Of a stretch of 64,000 nucleotides of DNA, positions 35,206 to 44,717 are shown piece by piece. Made by a program: the position numbers and the translations under genes. Within the stretch, counting starts at the first letter, position 1. Each line of letters begins with the position of its first letter. The stretch lies in contig JAJFGO010000066.1 of NCBI GenBank assembly GCA_021776095.1, positions 46,018-110,017 on the forward strand. Direction: 5' to 3'. The notes under the pieces were generated by a model, which saw nothing but the letters and a program-made list of their open reading frames with translations, did not search any database and had not been told where the DNA came from. This DNA comes from Kiloniellaceae bacterium (GTDB taxonomy: Bacteria; Pseudomonadota; Alphaproteobacteria; Kiloniellales; J153).

Positions 35206-36471
35206 ATGAGACGGGTTGTGGTTACCGGGCTCGGCTTGACTACACCGCTGGGCTGCGGCGCGCAAAAGGTGTGGCGGCGGCTAATCGCCGGGGAGTCCGG
35301 TCTGCGCGCGATTCAGAGCTTCGACGTCTCCGATATTCCCTCGAAAATCGCCGGGCAAGTGCCGCACGGAGAAACCGCCGATGGCGGCTTCAACGCCGAC
35401 GACTATATCTCTCCCGCCGAACGGCGGAAGGTCGACCCCTTCATTGTCTTCGCGATCTCGGCGGCGCAGCAGGCCGTCGAGGATTCCGGTTGGGTGCCCG
35501 AAACCGATCACGACCGGGAACGCACCGGGGTCATGATCGGCTCCGGCATCGGCGGTCTGGAGACGATCTACAATGGATCGCTGACCATTCACGAGCGTGG
35601 GCCGCGGCGCCTATCACCGTTCTTTATTCCGGCCGCGCTGATCAATCTGGCTTCCGGTCAGGTTTCGATCCGTTATGGCTTCAAAGGCCCGAACCATTCG
35701 GTCGTGACCGCGTGCTCGACCGGCGCCCACGCGATCGGTGACGCGGCGCGCCTGATCGCCTTAGAGGATGCCGACGTCATGGTGGCGGGCGGAGCGGAGG
35801 CCGCGGTCTGCCGCCTCGGCATGGCCGGCTTTGCGGCGTCGCGAGCCCTGTCGACCAAATACAACGATACGCCGGAAAAAGCCTCGCGGCCTTGGGACGA
35901 GGGCCGCGACGGCTTTGTGATGGGTGAAGGCTCGGGTGTGGTGGTGCTCGAAGAGCTGGAGCACGCCAAGCGGCGCGGCGCCACAATCTACGCCGAGGTG
36001 ATCGGTTATGGCATGTCCGGCGACGCCCATCATGTGACCGCGCCGGCCGAGGACGGCGACGGTGGCTACCGCGCCATGGCGGCGGCCCTAAGCCGCGCTA
36101 AGATGAATCCCGACGATATCGACTACATCAACGCGCACGGGACCTCGACGCCGCTGGGCGATTTGATCGAGCTGGGCGCGGTGAAGCGGTTGTTCGGCGA
36201 CCACTCGAAGAGCCTCAGCATGTCGTCGACCAAATCGGCGATCGGCCATTTGCTGGGCGCAGCCGGGGCGACGGAGGCGATCTTCTGCATCCTCGCGATC
36301 AATGACAACGTCGCGCCGCCCACCCTGAACCTGGACGATCCCGCGCCCGACTGCGAGGGGATGGATCTGGTCCCGCACAGGGCGAAGGAGCGGCCGGTGC
36401 GGGTGGCGCTCTCCAATTCCTTCGGCTTCGGCGGCACCAACGCGAGTTTGGTGCTCGCCCAGTACGGTTAG
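35206..36471 (+). CDS. fabF: 3-oxoacyl-ACP synthase II
   Basis: The 421-residue condensing enzyme has the Cys-His-His triad: Cys170 in VVTACSTGAHA, His in NAHGTSTPLGD (about residue 308) and His in SAIGHLLGAAG (about 345). It elongates acyl-ACP with malonyl-ACP. NSFGFGGTNASLVL is the standard C-terminal motif. There is no strong ribosome binding site before the ATG at 35206. It is followed by mltG after 4 bases. Confidence 0.96.
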   Translation: MRRVVVTGLGLTTPLGCGAQKVWRRLIAGESGLRAIQSFDVSDIPSKIAGQVPHGETADGGFNADDYISPAERRKVDPFIVFAISAAQQAVEDSGWVPETDHDRERTGVMIGSGIGGLETIYNGSLTIHERGPRRLSPFFIPAALINLASGQVSIRYGFKGPNHSVVTACSTGAHAIGDAARLIALEDADVMVAGGAEAAVCRLGMAGFAASRALSTKYNDTPEKASRPWDEGRDGFVMGEGSGVVVLEELEHAKRRGATIYAEVIGYGMSGDAHHVTAPAEDGDGGYRAMAAALSRAKMNPDDIDYINAHGTSTPLGDLIELGAVKRLFGDHSKSLSMSSTKSAIGHLLGAAGATEAIFCILAINDNVAPPTLNLDDPAPDCEGMDLVPHRAKERPVRVALSNSFGFGGTNASLVLAQYG

Positions 36472-36475
36472 CGCC

Positions 36476-37456
36476 GTGACTCGTCGGCTCGCCGCTCTCG
36501 CCGGCCTGGCAGTAAGTGCCACGGTGGCGTTTGCCGTTCTGGCCTTTATCGTTATAGACCGCTTCGACGGTCCGGGGCCCCTGCAGGCCGATACCATCAT
36601 CTACATTCAGCCGGGCATCAGCATGGGCGACATCGCCCGCAGTCTGGAAACCGAGGGCGTAATCGAGGATTCCCTCGTGTTTCGCCTTGGCGTGCGCTTG
36701 CTTCGCGTGTCGCGCGAATTGAAGGCCGGGGAGTATCTGTTCCCGGCCACGGTCTCCATGCGCGGCGTGGTCGATATCCTCTTGAGCGGCAAGACCGTGC
36801 TGCGTCGCCTGACTCTGCCGGAGGGTGCCTCTAGTATCGAGGCGGTCGCCCTGATCGAGGCGGCGGAGGCCTTGGAAGGCAAGTTGGAGGCGGTCCCGCC
36901 GGAGGGTTCGTTGCTGCCAGAAACGTATCTCTATCAGCGCGGCGACAAGCGTGCCGATCTGGTCGAGCGGATGCAACTGGCGATGCGCAAAGCCTTGGCG
37001 GAGTTATGGGAAAAGCGCGACAACACCGTGCCCCTCAACTCGCCTACGGAAGCTTTGATCTTGGCCTCGATCGTGGAGAAGGAAACCGGCGTGCCCGAAG
37101 AACGGGCGGTGGTCGCTTCGGTCTTCGTCAACCGGATACGCGCTGGCATGCGTTTGCAGTCGGACCCGACCGTGGTCTACGGCATTACCAAGGGTGCCGG
37201 GCCACTGGGCCGGCCCCTGACCCGTGACGATCTTCAGACGGCCAGCGATTTTAACACGTATACGAACAATGGACTGCCGGTCGGCCCGATTGCCAATCCG
37301 GGCCGGGCCGCGATTGAGGCGGTCCTAAATCCGGCCCTCAGCGACTACTTGTATTTCGTCGCTTCAGGTTCGGGCGGGCATGCCTTCGCCAAGACCCTGG
37401 ACGAGCACAACAGCAATGTCGCCAAGTGGCGAAAATTGAAGAAACAGGCGAATTAG
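36476..37456 (+). CDS. mltG: endolytic transglycosylase MltG
   Basis: The 326-residue protein starts at a GTG 4 bases after fabF. It has an N-terminal membrane anchor (LAALAGLAVSATVAFAVLAF), a LysM-like domain (IYIQPGISMGDIARSLETEG) and the YceG/MltG catalytic domain with Glu in LASIVEKETG, then VFVNRIRAGMRLQSDPTVVYG and NTYTNNGLPVGPIANPG. It cleaves nascent glycan strands and sets their length. The fabF-mltG order is common. Confidence 0.95.
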   Translation: MTRRLAALAGLAVSATVAFAVLAFIVIDRFDGPGPLQADTIIYIQPGISMGDIARSLETEGVIEDSLVFRLGVRLLRVSRELKAGEYLFPATVSMRGVVDILLSGKTVLRRLTLPEGASSIEAVALIEAAEALEGKLEAVPPEGSLLPETYLYQRGDKRADLVERMQLAMRKALAELWEKRDNTVPLNSPTEALILASIVEKETGVPEERAVVASVFVNRIRAGMRLQSDPTVVYGITKGAGPLGRPLTRDDLQTASDFNTYTNNGLPVGPIANPGRAAIEAVLNPALSDYLYFVASGSGGHAFAKTLDEHNSNVAKWRKLKKQAN

Positions 37457-37607
37457 ATACATTTTCCGAAGCGCCGAGAATAATGGTGCCGGACGCCGGG
37501 TCGCCACGCAATCCTCGCCTGAAATTAACTGAACTCTCACCAGCCTGACGTTACATAGGGTTGCGTGCGCCTGGGCGCCCCACTACCAGCCCCGGAATTG
37601 CCCATAC

Positions 37608-38735
37608 ATGAGTAGTCAGGCCAAATACCTGTTCCCCAGTCTCGAAGGCGGTTCGTCGCGGATCTTCAACATCTGCGCGCGCAGCGCCGAGCTGGTGGAT
37701 GCAATGCGCGAAGACGGCGACGATTCGGAGCCGAAGTTTCTTTTCAACACCCAGGAACTGAATCAATCGATCCTGGTCAAGGAGGTGCGCACGGACCGCA
37801 AGAGCGCGCGCTATCATTATGCCAACACAGTCGGCACCAAGTTATACCTGCCCTACAACCCAGCGCGGCCGTACGAAGGCGGCAAGTCGGCGTTTCTGGA
37901 CGATCCCCGAATCCAGGACATCTTGCTCGATCATGCCGGAATCGATACCGGCAGCCGGAGCGCCAAGGTCAAGGCAGACCTCGCCATTATCCGCCTGCTC
38001 GACGAAATCCCCTCCTTGGACCCCTTTTTGGTCAAGGACAAGCTGCGCGTCGAGGGGGTCGACGCGAACGAGTTCTATTTCGAGATATCGGACGACGAAT
38101 GGCACGCCATCAAGGCCCATGTGTCGGACATGCTAAAGCCGGTCATCGATTTCGCGTTTCAGGACTCCGAGGAAATGCAGCGCGGCCGCACCATGGCCTT
38201 TGTAGCCAAGCTCTGGGACACTAAGGACATCACGGCCCTCAAGCCCATTGTTGCCGCTTTCAATTTGCCACCTGACGAGGCCAAGGGAATATTCGCCGCT
38301 TGGAAAGGCGTCATGTACTACGACTATGAGTACAACCGCTGCCGGAGCGACTGGCGGACTTATGGCACTTGGCTCGAACAAGACGCAGTGCCGCTCGATT
38401 TCGTCGAGCCGGAAAGCAAGCAACACCTGCTCGATCTGATAGAGAACGTGCGCACCCAATACAGCACGGCCATGACGGAGCTTCAGGACATATTCTCGTC
38501 CTACGAATCGGCATACGAGACCTTGTTCGTCGAACGAAAGGATTCCGCCCCCTTCATCGACTTCATGCGCAAGGCGGTGAGGTCTTATTGGATCCTGGGC
38601 ACCAAGATGAGCGCGATTAATCACAGCGTGACGGTCTGGGAAATCATGACGGCGCGCAGCTTCAAGCGGCGCCTCAAGTTCGAGCAGTTGTTCGAACTCT
38701 TGGAGCTGCAGCGCGGAATCTTCGATAACTCCTGA
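37608..38735 (+). CDS. hypothetical protein, 375 residues
   Basis: I do not recognise a family. The protein is soluble, with no signal peptide or membrane segment, and is rich in charged and aromatic residues. The first 95 residues look like alpha/beta sequence (KYLFPSLEGGSSRIFNICAR, GTKLYLPYNPARPYEGGKSA). Residues 110-330 are mostly helical with many Asp/Glu and Trp, and the C-terminus (FKRRLKFEQLFELLELQRG) may be a coiled coil. Codon use matches the neighbours. It stands alone between mltG (152 bases upstream) and a convergent substrate-binding protein. No ribosome binding site stands out before the ATG. It is probably a real gene given its length and composition. Confidence 0.8.
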   Translation: MSSQAKYLFPSLEGGSSRIFNICARSAELVDAMREDGDDSEPKFLFNTQELNQSILVKEVRTDRKSARYHYANTVGTKLYLPYNPARPYEGGKSAFLDDPRIQDILLDHAGIDTGSRSAKVKADLAIIRLLDEIPSLDPFLVKDKLRVEGVDANEFYFEISDDEWHAIKAHVSDMLKPVIDFAFQDSEEMQRGRTMAFVAKLWDTKDITALKPIVAAFNLPPDEAKGIFAAWKGVMYYDYEYNRCRSDWRTYGTWLEQDAVPLDFVEPESKQHLLDLIENVRTQYSTAMTELQDIFSSYESAYETLFVERKDSAPFIDFMRKAVRSYWILGTKMSAINHSVTVWEIMTARSFKRRLKFEQLFELLELQRGIFDNS

Positions 38736-38776
38736 GCGCCGCGGCAACACCCTCTTGAAGGTATGCCTAGGATACC

Positions 38777-39967
38777 TCAGTCGGCCGGTCGCAGCGCCTC
38801 GACGTCACTTTCGGGGGGCAGATAATCGGCACCGTCGACGAAGCGCCAGGCCCGCATCCCCGCGACCCGGTCCTTCAAGGTTGTGCGCCCGACAAAGGTG
38901 CCCATGGTCGATTGCTGATCGGCGATGCGAAACATGATCGGGCCGAAGGGCGTTTCCATCCTCAGCCCACGCATTGCGGCAATCAAGGCTTCGGTCTCTA
39001 GCGATCCCGCGGTTTCGATGGCCTTGGCCAAGGCATTCAATGCGACATAGCCGATCACGGAGCCCATGCGTGGCGTTCGTAGGAACCGCAAGCGATAGGC
39101 GGTGCTGAAATCGCCGTGCGCCTCGGTTTCGATATCTTGCCAAGGATATCCGGTCACGATCCAGCCTTCCGGCAATTCGTCCTTGAGCGTTGCGTTCCAC
39201 TCCGGTTCCCCGGTCATCAGGCTGACAACCTCCCGCTTGTCGAACAGTCCGCGCCGGGTGCCCTCGCGCACGAAATTCACCAGGTCCTGGCCAAAGGTGA
39301 CGTTGAAAACCGCGTCCGGCTTGGCGGATAATAACGCCCGCACGCTGGGCCCGGCGTCCAGTTTGAGCCGGCCCGGCCATTGCTCGGTGACGAACTTAAC
39401 CTCAGGCCGTTCGTCCTTGAGCAGAGCCTTGAAGGTCTCAACCGCCGATCGGCCGTAAGCGTCGTCCGGCGCGATGGTCGCCCAGCGAATCGCCGGCAAC
39501 TTGGCCGCTTCCGCCGCCAACATGGCGGCCTGAACGTAGGTGCCCGCCCTCAGGCGGAAGGTATAGCGATTGCCCTTGGACCAGGCGATCGCGTCGCTCA
39601 GAGGCTCGGCGGCCAGGAACAGGATCCGCCTCTGTTTGGCGGTCTCGGCAACCGCCAGCCCAACGGGCGACAATACGGTGCCCATCAGAACCGAAACCTT
39701 CTCGCCGGAAATCAAATCCGTGGCGGCGCTCACTGCGGCGCCGGGATTTCCCCCGTCGTCGCGGCTGACGACCTCCAAGGGCCGGCCCAGGACGCCGCCA
39801 TTGGCGTTGAGTCTTTCCAACGCCAGTTGCCAGCCGTCGCGGTAGGGCTGCGCGAAGGTCGGCAGACTGGCGTAGCTATTTAGATCGCCGATTTTGATGG
39901 GCTCCACTGCGGCGCCCGGCGCGACCCAGTACAGGCTCAAGGCGACAGCGAGAAGCGGTTTCCGCAC
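38777..39967 (-). CDS. periplasmic substrate-binding protein (branched-chain amino acid type)
   Basis: The 396-residue product has a signal peptide (RKPLLAVALSLYWVAPGAAV) and the type I periplasmic binding fold: IKIGDLNSYASLPTFAQPYRDGWQLALERLN, GGVLGRPLEVVSRDDGGNPGAAVSAATDLI and AGTYVQAAMLAAEAAK. I start at the GTG at 39967 because GGGAG lies 9 bases upstream and the signal peptide begins there; the longer frame has no leader. Such proteins feed ABC uptake of amino acids, amides or similar, but no permease or ATPase gene is near, so it may be an orphan receptor. Its start faces the ferredoxin reductase gene. Confidence 0.85.
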   Translation of the reverse strand: MRKPLLAVALSLYWVAPGAAVEPIKIGDLNSYASLPTFAQPYRDGWQLALERLNANGGVLGRPLEVVSRDDGGNPGAAVSAATDLISGEKVSVLMGTVLSPVGLAVAETAKQRRILFLAAEPLSDAIAWSKGNRYTFRLRAGTYVQAAMLAAEAAKLPAIRWATIAPDDAYGRSAVETFKALLKDERPEVKFVTEQWPGRLKLDAGPSVRALLSAKPDAVFNVTFGQDLVNFVREGTRRGLFDKREVVSLMTGEPEWNATLKDELPEGWIVTGYPWQDIETEAHGDFSTAYRLRFLRTPRMGSVIGYVALNALAKAIETAGSLETEALIAAMRGLRMETPFGPIMFRIADQQSTMGTFVGRTTLKDRVAGMRAWRFVDGADYLPPESDVEALRPAD

Positions 39968-40122
39968 CGTCTTCAACTCCCGGTTCAGGGCTTTGATGTG
40001 TCGAAGAAATCCATCCGCGACCCTGCGGCCCAAGGGCGCCAGCGTCAAGATTTGCACCGCGCGCGCGACTCGGCTATGAAAAAGCCGGAGCGGGAATAGG
40101 GGATTATGGAGACGCTGGGCGC

Positions 40123-41514
40123 ATGCCCCTTTCCATCGCGATCATCGGCGCCGGGCCCGGCGGCTTTTACACCGCCTCCGCGCTGATCAAAAGCCATCCG
40201 GATTGCCGGATCGATTTCATTGAGGCCCTGCCGACTCCTTTCGGCTTGATTCGCGGTGGGGTCGCCCCGGACCATCAAAGCACCAAGGCCGTTTCGCGCG
40301 CCTTCGCCAAGACCGCTGGCCATGAAGGGGTCGCCTATTTCGGTAATGTCCGGCTGGGCCAGGACGTGTCGGTGGCGGAATTGCGCGACACCTACGATGC
40401 CGTGGTCCTGGCGCTCGGCGCGCCCATGGATCGGGAGCTTGAGATTCCCGGCGGCGACAAGCCCGGCGCCTTTGGGGCCGCCGCCTTTGTCGGTTGGTAC
40501 AACGGGCATCCCGATTTCGTTGATTTGAATCCCGATATGAACGTCGAACGGGTGTGCATGATTGGCAACGGCAACGTCGCCTTGGATATTGCCCGGGTGC
40601 TGGTCAAGACCCCGGCGGAGATGGCGACCAGCGATCTGCCCGATTATGCCGCCAAGGCGATCCACGGTGCGCCGATCCGCGAGGTCACCATTGTCGGACG
40701 CCGGGGACCGGCGCAGGCCAAGTTCACCAACAAGGAGCTATCCGAACTCAAAGACATGGCAAATTGCGTGCCGTTGGTCGCGCCCGGTGACCTGACCAAG
40801 GACTTGCCCGATGGGCCGAACAACCAAATGAGTGAACGGGACCGCCGCTTGGCTAAGAAGAACCTGGCAACCTTTCGGGACTTCGCCCGGCGGGATCCGA
40901 CGGACCGGCGAAAGCGCCTGCGGTTCCAGTTCTACGCAAAGCCGGTCGAAGCCTTGGGCGATGCCCGGATCGAGGGTCTGCGCCTGGAGCGCACCCGCTT
41001 GCAAAACGGCCGGGCGATCGGCACGGGCGAATTCTTCGAGATTCCCTGCGGCCTGGTTGTCTCGGCGATCGGATACCGCATGGTGCCCATAAAGGGTGTG
41101 CCAATCGATGCCGAAACGGGTGTCGTGCGCAACCGGTGCGGGCGGGTCGGGCCCGGGTTTTATGCGGCCGGTTGGGCCAAGCGCGGCCCGACCGGTGTGA
41201 TTGGCACCAACAAGGGCGATGGCGACGCGGTCGCGGCGTTGATCGCGCAGGACGCCGGGCCCGGTGGCAAACCGGGCCGGGAAGCCTTGGAGGCCCTTCT
41301 GCGGGCGCGCGGCGTGCGCTGGGTGAGTTTCCAAGATTGGCAACGGATCGAGGCCGCTGAAATCGCCGCGGCCGAGCCTGGAGCGCCGCGCCGAAAGTTG
41401 ATTCGAATCAAGGACATGCTGGCGGTGCTTGGGCAGGATTCGGCGGAATCGCAGGCCATCGCGGACAATTGTCCTTGCGTGATCGGCAGATCGGGCAATA
41501 TTTCACAAGAGTAA
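40123..41514 (+). CDS. NADPH-ferredoxin reductase, adrenodoxin reductase type
   Basis: A 463-residue flavoprotein with FAD site IAIIGAGPGGFYTASALI, PTPFGLIRGGVAPDH, NADPH site MIGNGNVALDIARVL, VVGRRGPAQAKFTNKEL and the C-terminal AGWAKRGPTGVIGTNK. These match mycobacterial FprA and mitochondrial adrenodoxin reductase. It passes electrons between NADPH and ferredoxin. The two-subunit ferredoxin-dependent oxoacid oxidoreductase follows 188 bases downstream, so the three may work as a redox module. No ferredoxin gene is nearby. A weak start context precedes the ATG at 40123; divergent from the binding-protein gene. Confidence 0.9.
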   Translation: MPLSIAIIGAGPGGFYTASALIKSHPDCRIDFIEALPTPFGLIRGGVAPDHQSTKAVSRAFAKTAGHEGVAYFGNVRLGQDVSVAELRDTYDAVVLALGAPMDRELEIPGGDKPGAFGAAAFVGWYNGHPDFVDLNPDMNVERVCMIGNGNVALDIARVLVKTPAEMATSDLPDYAAKAIHGAPIREVTIVGRRGPAQAKFTNKELSELKDMANCVPLVAPGDLTKDLPDGPNNQMSERDRRLAKKNLATFRDFARRDPTDRRKRLRFQFYAKPVEALGDARIEGLRLERTRLQNGRAIGTGEFFEIPCGLVVSAIGYRMVPIKGVPIDAETGVVRNRCGRVGPGFYAAGWAKRGPTGVIGTNKGDGDAVAALIAQDAGPGGKPGREALEALLRARGVRWVSFQDWQRIEAAEIAAAEPGAPRRKLIRIKDMLAVLGQDSAESQAIADNCPCVIGRSGNISQE

Positions 41515-41702
41515 ATGGAGCGCGGAGCGCCGGAACCGGTAAAGCCCTAAATAATCCAGGGGTGTACTATTTTCCACGGCAAGGTAAGAATTCGGATTAA
41601 CCTTGCCGCTATCGCAGCCGGCGCATATCGGTCCGATCCCGCCACCGGCATCCTCGAGATAGCCGGGAGCCGGAGCGGGCGGTTGAAAGAGGACAAGGCA
41701 TA

Positions 41703-43571
41703 ATGGAAGGATCGGCGGCGCTCGAAAGCGGCAACCGACCGCGACAGGAACTGGAATCGGCGGTTGTGCGTTTTGCCGGGGATTCGGGCGACGGTATGCA
41801 GTTGACCGGCGGGCGTTTCACCGTCGAGACCGCCCTGGCGGGGAACGATCTGGCGACTTTTCCAGATTTTCCGGCGGAAATTCGCGCGCCGGCCGGCACC
41901 ACCTTTGGCGTTTCGGCATTCCAGATCAACTTCGGCGGGCGTGTGATAAAAACCGCGGGCGACCACGTCGACGTCCTGGTCGCCATGAACCCGGCGGCCT
42001 TGAAGGTCAATTTAACCGATGTGTCCGCCGGCGGCCTGTTGATTGTCGATACGGGCGCCTTCAGCGACAAGAGCCTGCGCAAGGCCGGCTACGCCACCAA
42101 TCCCCTGGAGGACGGCAGCCTGGGCGATCGGCGCATGATCGAGGTGGACATGTCGCAGCGCACTCTCGACGCGCTCAAGGACAGTGGCCTCAGCAAGAAG
42201 GATTCTCTGCGCTGTAAGAATATGTGGGCCCTGGGCCTGGCTTACTGGATGTTCGACCGGGACCGCGGCGCGACCGTCAAGTGGCTGCGGACCAAGTTCG
42301 CCAAGCGGGCCGAATTGGCCGATGCCTTGGTGACCGTGCTGGACGCGGGACATGCCTTTGGCGAGACCGCTGAGCTTTCTGGCGAGCTGACGGCCTACAG
42401 CGTGCCATCCGCGCGCCTGGCGCCGGGTCTGTACCGCAACGTGACCGGAACCCAGGCCCTGGCCTGGGGCCTGATCGCGGGGATCCGTCTGGCAGAGATC
42501 GATATGGTGTTTTGTTCCTATCCCATCACCCCGGCCTCCGGCCTGCTTCACGTGCTGGCGGCGCAACAGGACCCCGGGATCGTCACCTTTCAGGCCGAGG
42601 ACGAGATCGCGGCGGCCTGCAGCGCGATCGGTGCTTCCTATGCCGGCGCCTTGGGCATCACGTCCAGCTCAGGCCCTGGCGTGGCGCTGAAGACCGAGGC
42701 CCTGGGCTTGGCGATCGCGACCGAATTGCCCTTGGTCGTGGTGAACACACAGCGCGCCGGACCCTCGACCGGGATGCCCACCAAGACCGAGCAATCGGAC
42801 CTGTTCCAGGCCGTTTTCGGCCGCAACGCGGACAGCGAGTTGGTGGTTCTCGCCGCCCACTCGCCGGCCGACTGTTTCGACTGCGCCGTCGAAGCCGTGC
42901 GCCTGGCAACCAAGTATATGACCCCGGTGATCTTGCTGTCGGACGGCTACATCGCGAACGCGTCCGAGCCGTGGGTTCTGCCGGACGTCGAGTCGTATTC
43001 GAAATTTCCGGTCGAATTCCGCCGTGACCCCGAAGGATTCCAGCCCTTTGCGCGCGATCCAGTCACCTTGGCCCGGCCCTGGGCCGTGCCGGGCACGCCG
43101 GACCTCATGCATCGCATCGGTGGCCTGGAACGCGATGCCGATAGCGGCAATATCTCCTACGACCCCGCCAACCACCAGCGCATGACGGATCTGCGCGCGG
43201 CCAAGATCGCGGGCGTGGCCAAGGACATTCCGGATCAGGATTTCGCGTCGCCGCCGTGCGACGGCGGCGTGCTGGTGGTCGGCTGGGGCTCGACCTACGG
43301 GCCGATCAGCCGGGCCGTGAGCGACTTGCGCGACCAGGGCCTGGCGGTTTCGCATGTCCACTTGCGCCATATTTGGCCGTTGCCGAAAAATTTGGGCGCG
43401 TTGCTGCGTCGTTACGATCGGATCCTGGTGCCTGAAATGAACCAGGGCCAACTTGTCACCCTGCTGCGCAGCGAATACCTGATCCCGGCCGAGGGCCTGA
43501 ATAAGGTGAATGGCAAGCCGTTCCTGATCGCCGAGCTGGTATCGGCAATCCGGGCTCGATTGGAGGCCTAA
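41703..43571 (+). CDS. korA: 2-oxoacid:ferredoxin oxidoreductase, fused gamma-alpha subunit
   Basis: The 622-residue protein joins the gamma domain (VVRFAGDSGDGMQLTGGRFTVE, FPAEIRAPAGTTFGVSAFQI) to the alpha pyrimidine-binding domain (FCSYPITPASGLLHVLAA, AEDEIAACSAIGASYAGALG, TSSSGPGVALKTEALGLA) and a C-terminal domain (LVVGWGSTYGPISRAV). This fused form belongs to the two-subunit 2-oxoglutarate oxidoreductases that tolerate oxygen better. With KorB it interconverts 2-oxoglutarate and succinyl-CoA using ferredoxin. The choice of 2-oxoglutarate over pyruvate is by family resemblance. KorB follows after 1 base. Confidence 0.9.
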   Translation: MEGSAALESGNRPRQELESAVVRFAGDSGDGMQLTGGRFTVETALAGNDLATFPDFPAEIRAPAGTTFGVSAFQINFGGRVIKTAGDHVDVLVAMNPAALKVNLTDVSAGGLLIVDTGAFSDKSLRKAGYATNPLEDGSLGDRRMIEVDMSQRTLDALKDSGLSKKDSLRCKNMWALGLAYWMFDRDRGATVKWLRTKFAKRAELADALVTVLDAGHAFGETAELSGELTAYSVPSARLAPGLYRNVTGTQALAWGLIAGIRLAEIDMVFCSYPITPASGLLHVLAAQQDPGIVTFQAEDEIAAACSAIGASYAGALGITSSSGPGVALKTEALGLAIATELPLVVVNTQRAGPSTGMPTKTEQSDLFQAVFGRNADSELVVLAAHSPADCFDCAVEAVRLATKYMTPVILLSDGYIANASEPWVLPDVESYSKFPVEFRRDPEGFQPFARDPVTLARPWAVPGTPDLMHRIGGLERDADSGNISYDPANHQRMTDLRAAKIAGVAKDIPDQDFASPPCDGGVLVVGWGSTYGPISRAVSDLRDQGLAVSHVHLRHIWPLPKNLGALLRRYDRILVPEMNQGQLVTLLRSEYLIPAEGLNKVNGKPFLIAELVSAIRARLEA

Positions 43572-43572
43572 G

Positions 43573-44604
43573 ATGAATTTAGCGGTCCCCGTGGACAAGT
43601 TGACACCGAAGGATTTCGCCACGGACCAGGAGGTTCGCTGGTGCCCTGGATGCGGCGACTACGCCATCCTTAAATCGGTCCTCAAGACATTGGCGGATAT
43701 CGAAGCCAAGCCGGAACAGACCGTCTTCGTGTCCGGCATCGGCTGTGCCGCGCGCTTTCCCTACTATGTTTCGACCTATGGCTTTCATACCATTCACGGG
43801 CGCGCGCCGGCGGTGGCGACCGGGGTCAAGCTGGCCAATCCCGACCTCGACGTTTGGGTCGTCTCGGGCGACGGAGATGCCTTGTCGATCGGCGGCAATC
43901 ACTTGCTCCATTTGTTGCGTCGAAACGTGGACCTGCAGTTCCTGCTGTTCAATAACGAGGTCTATGGCCTGACCAAGGGCCAGTATTCGCCGACCTCCCA
44001 CAGCGGCACGCGGACCCCCTCCAGCCCTAGGGGGTCTTTGGAATCACCGCTCTCTGCCACGGCCCTGGCATTGGGCGCGGGCGGGCGTTTCGTCGCGCGC
44101 GCCATCGACACCGCGCAAGCTTATTTGCCCGGCATCCTCAAACGCGCCCACGCGCACCGGGGTACATCCTTCGTCGAGATTTTCCAAAACTGCCTCGTCT
44201 ATAACGATGCCGTGCACGCGGCCTTTACCGACCGCTCGGTCGCAAGCGAGCGGCAGATCATGGTTGAGCACGGCAAACCCATGGTCTTCGGCAAGGCGCG
44301 CGACAAGGGCCTGCGCCTGCGCCCAGGCAGCTTGGCGTTGGAGGCTGTTACTCTAGGCGAGGGTGGGATCGGCGAGTCCGATCTGTTGGTCCACGACGAG
44401 ACCAACCGCACCTTGGCCGGCATGTTGGCGGCCATGGCACCGCCGAACCTGCCAGTTGCCTTGGGCGTGCTCTATTGCAATCCGGCGCCTAGCTACGACA
44501 GGGCCGTCGCAGCTCAGGCGGCGGCCGCCAAGTCAGGAGAGGGCAAACTGGCCGACCTGAACACCCTGATGCGCGCGGGCAACACTTGGACCGTCGAGGC
44601 CTAG
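43573..44604 (+). CDS. korB: 2-oxoacid:ferredoxin oxidoreductase, beta subunit
   Basis: The 343-residue subunit binds thiamine diphosphate: VSGDGDALSIGGNHLLHL followed by NNEVYGLTKGQ is the GDG...N motif. WCPGCGDYAIL and the conserved GIGCAARFPYYV supply cysteines for a [4Fe-4S] cluster, the fourth coming from C-terminal FEIFQNC. YSPTS follows the TPP motif. It is translated with korA (gap of 1 base). Together they make a complete catalytic enzyme, and both are probably cytoplasmic. Confidence 0.92.
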   Translation: MNLAVPVDKLTPKDFATDQEVRWCPGCGDYAILKSVLKTLADIEAKPEQTVFVSGIGCAARFPYYVSTYGFHTIHGRAPAVATGVKLANPDLDVWVVSGDGDALSIGGNHLLHLLRRNVDLQFLLFNNEVYGLTKGQYSPTSHSGTRTPSSPRGSLESPLSATALALGAGGRFVARAIDTAQAYLPGILKRAHAHRGTSFVEIFQNCLVYNDAVHAAFTDRSVASERQIMVEHGKPMVFGKARDKGLRLRPGSLALEAVTLGEGGIGESDLLVHDETNRTLAGMLAAMAPPNLPVALGVLYCNPAPSYDRAVAAQAAAAKSGEGKLADLNTLMRAGNTWTVEA

Positions 44605-44717
44605 ATACCGCCCACGGTGGCCCGTTCCGGAATTACGCTACGCCGCGTCTTAGGGGCGCGACGATCGTCGACCGTATCCGGAATCCGGCGGCTGAGCGCA
44701 TTGCCCCTGTGGCCGGG

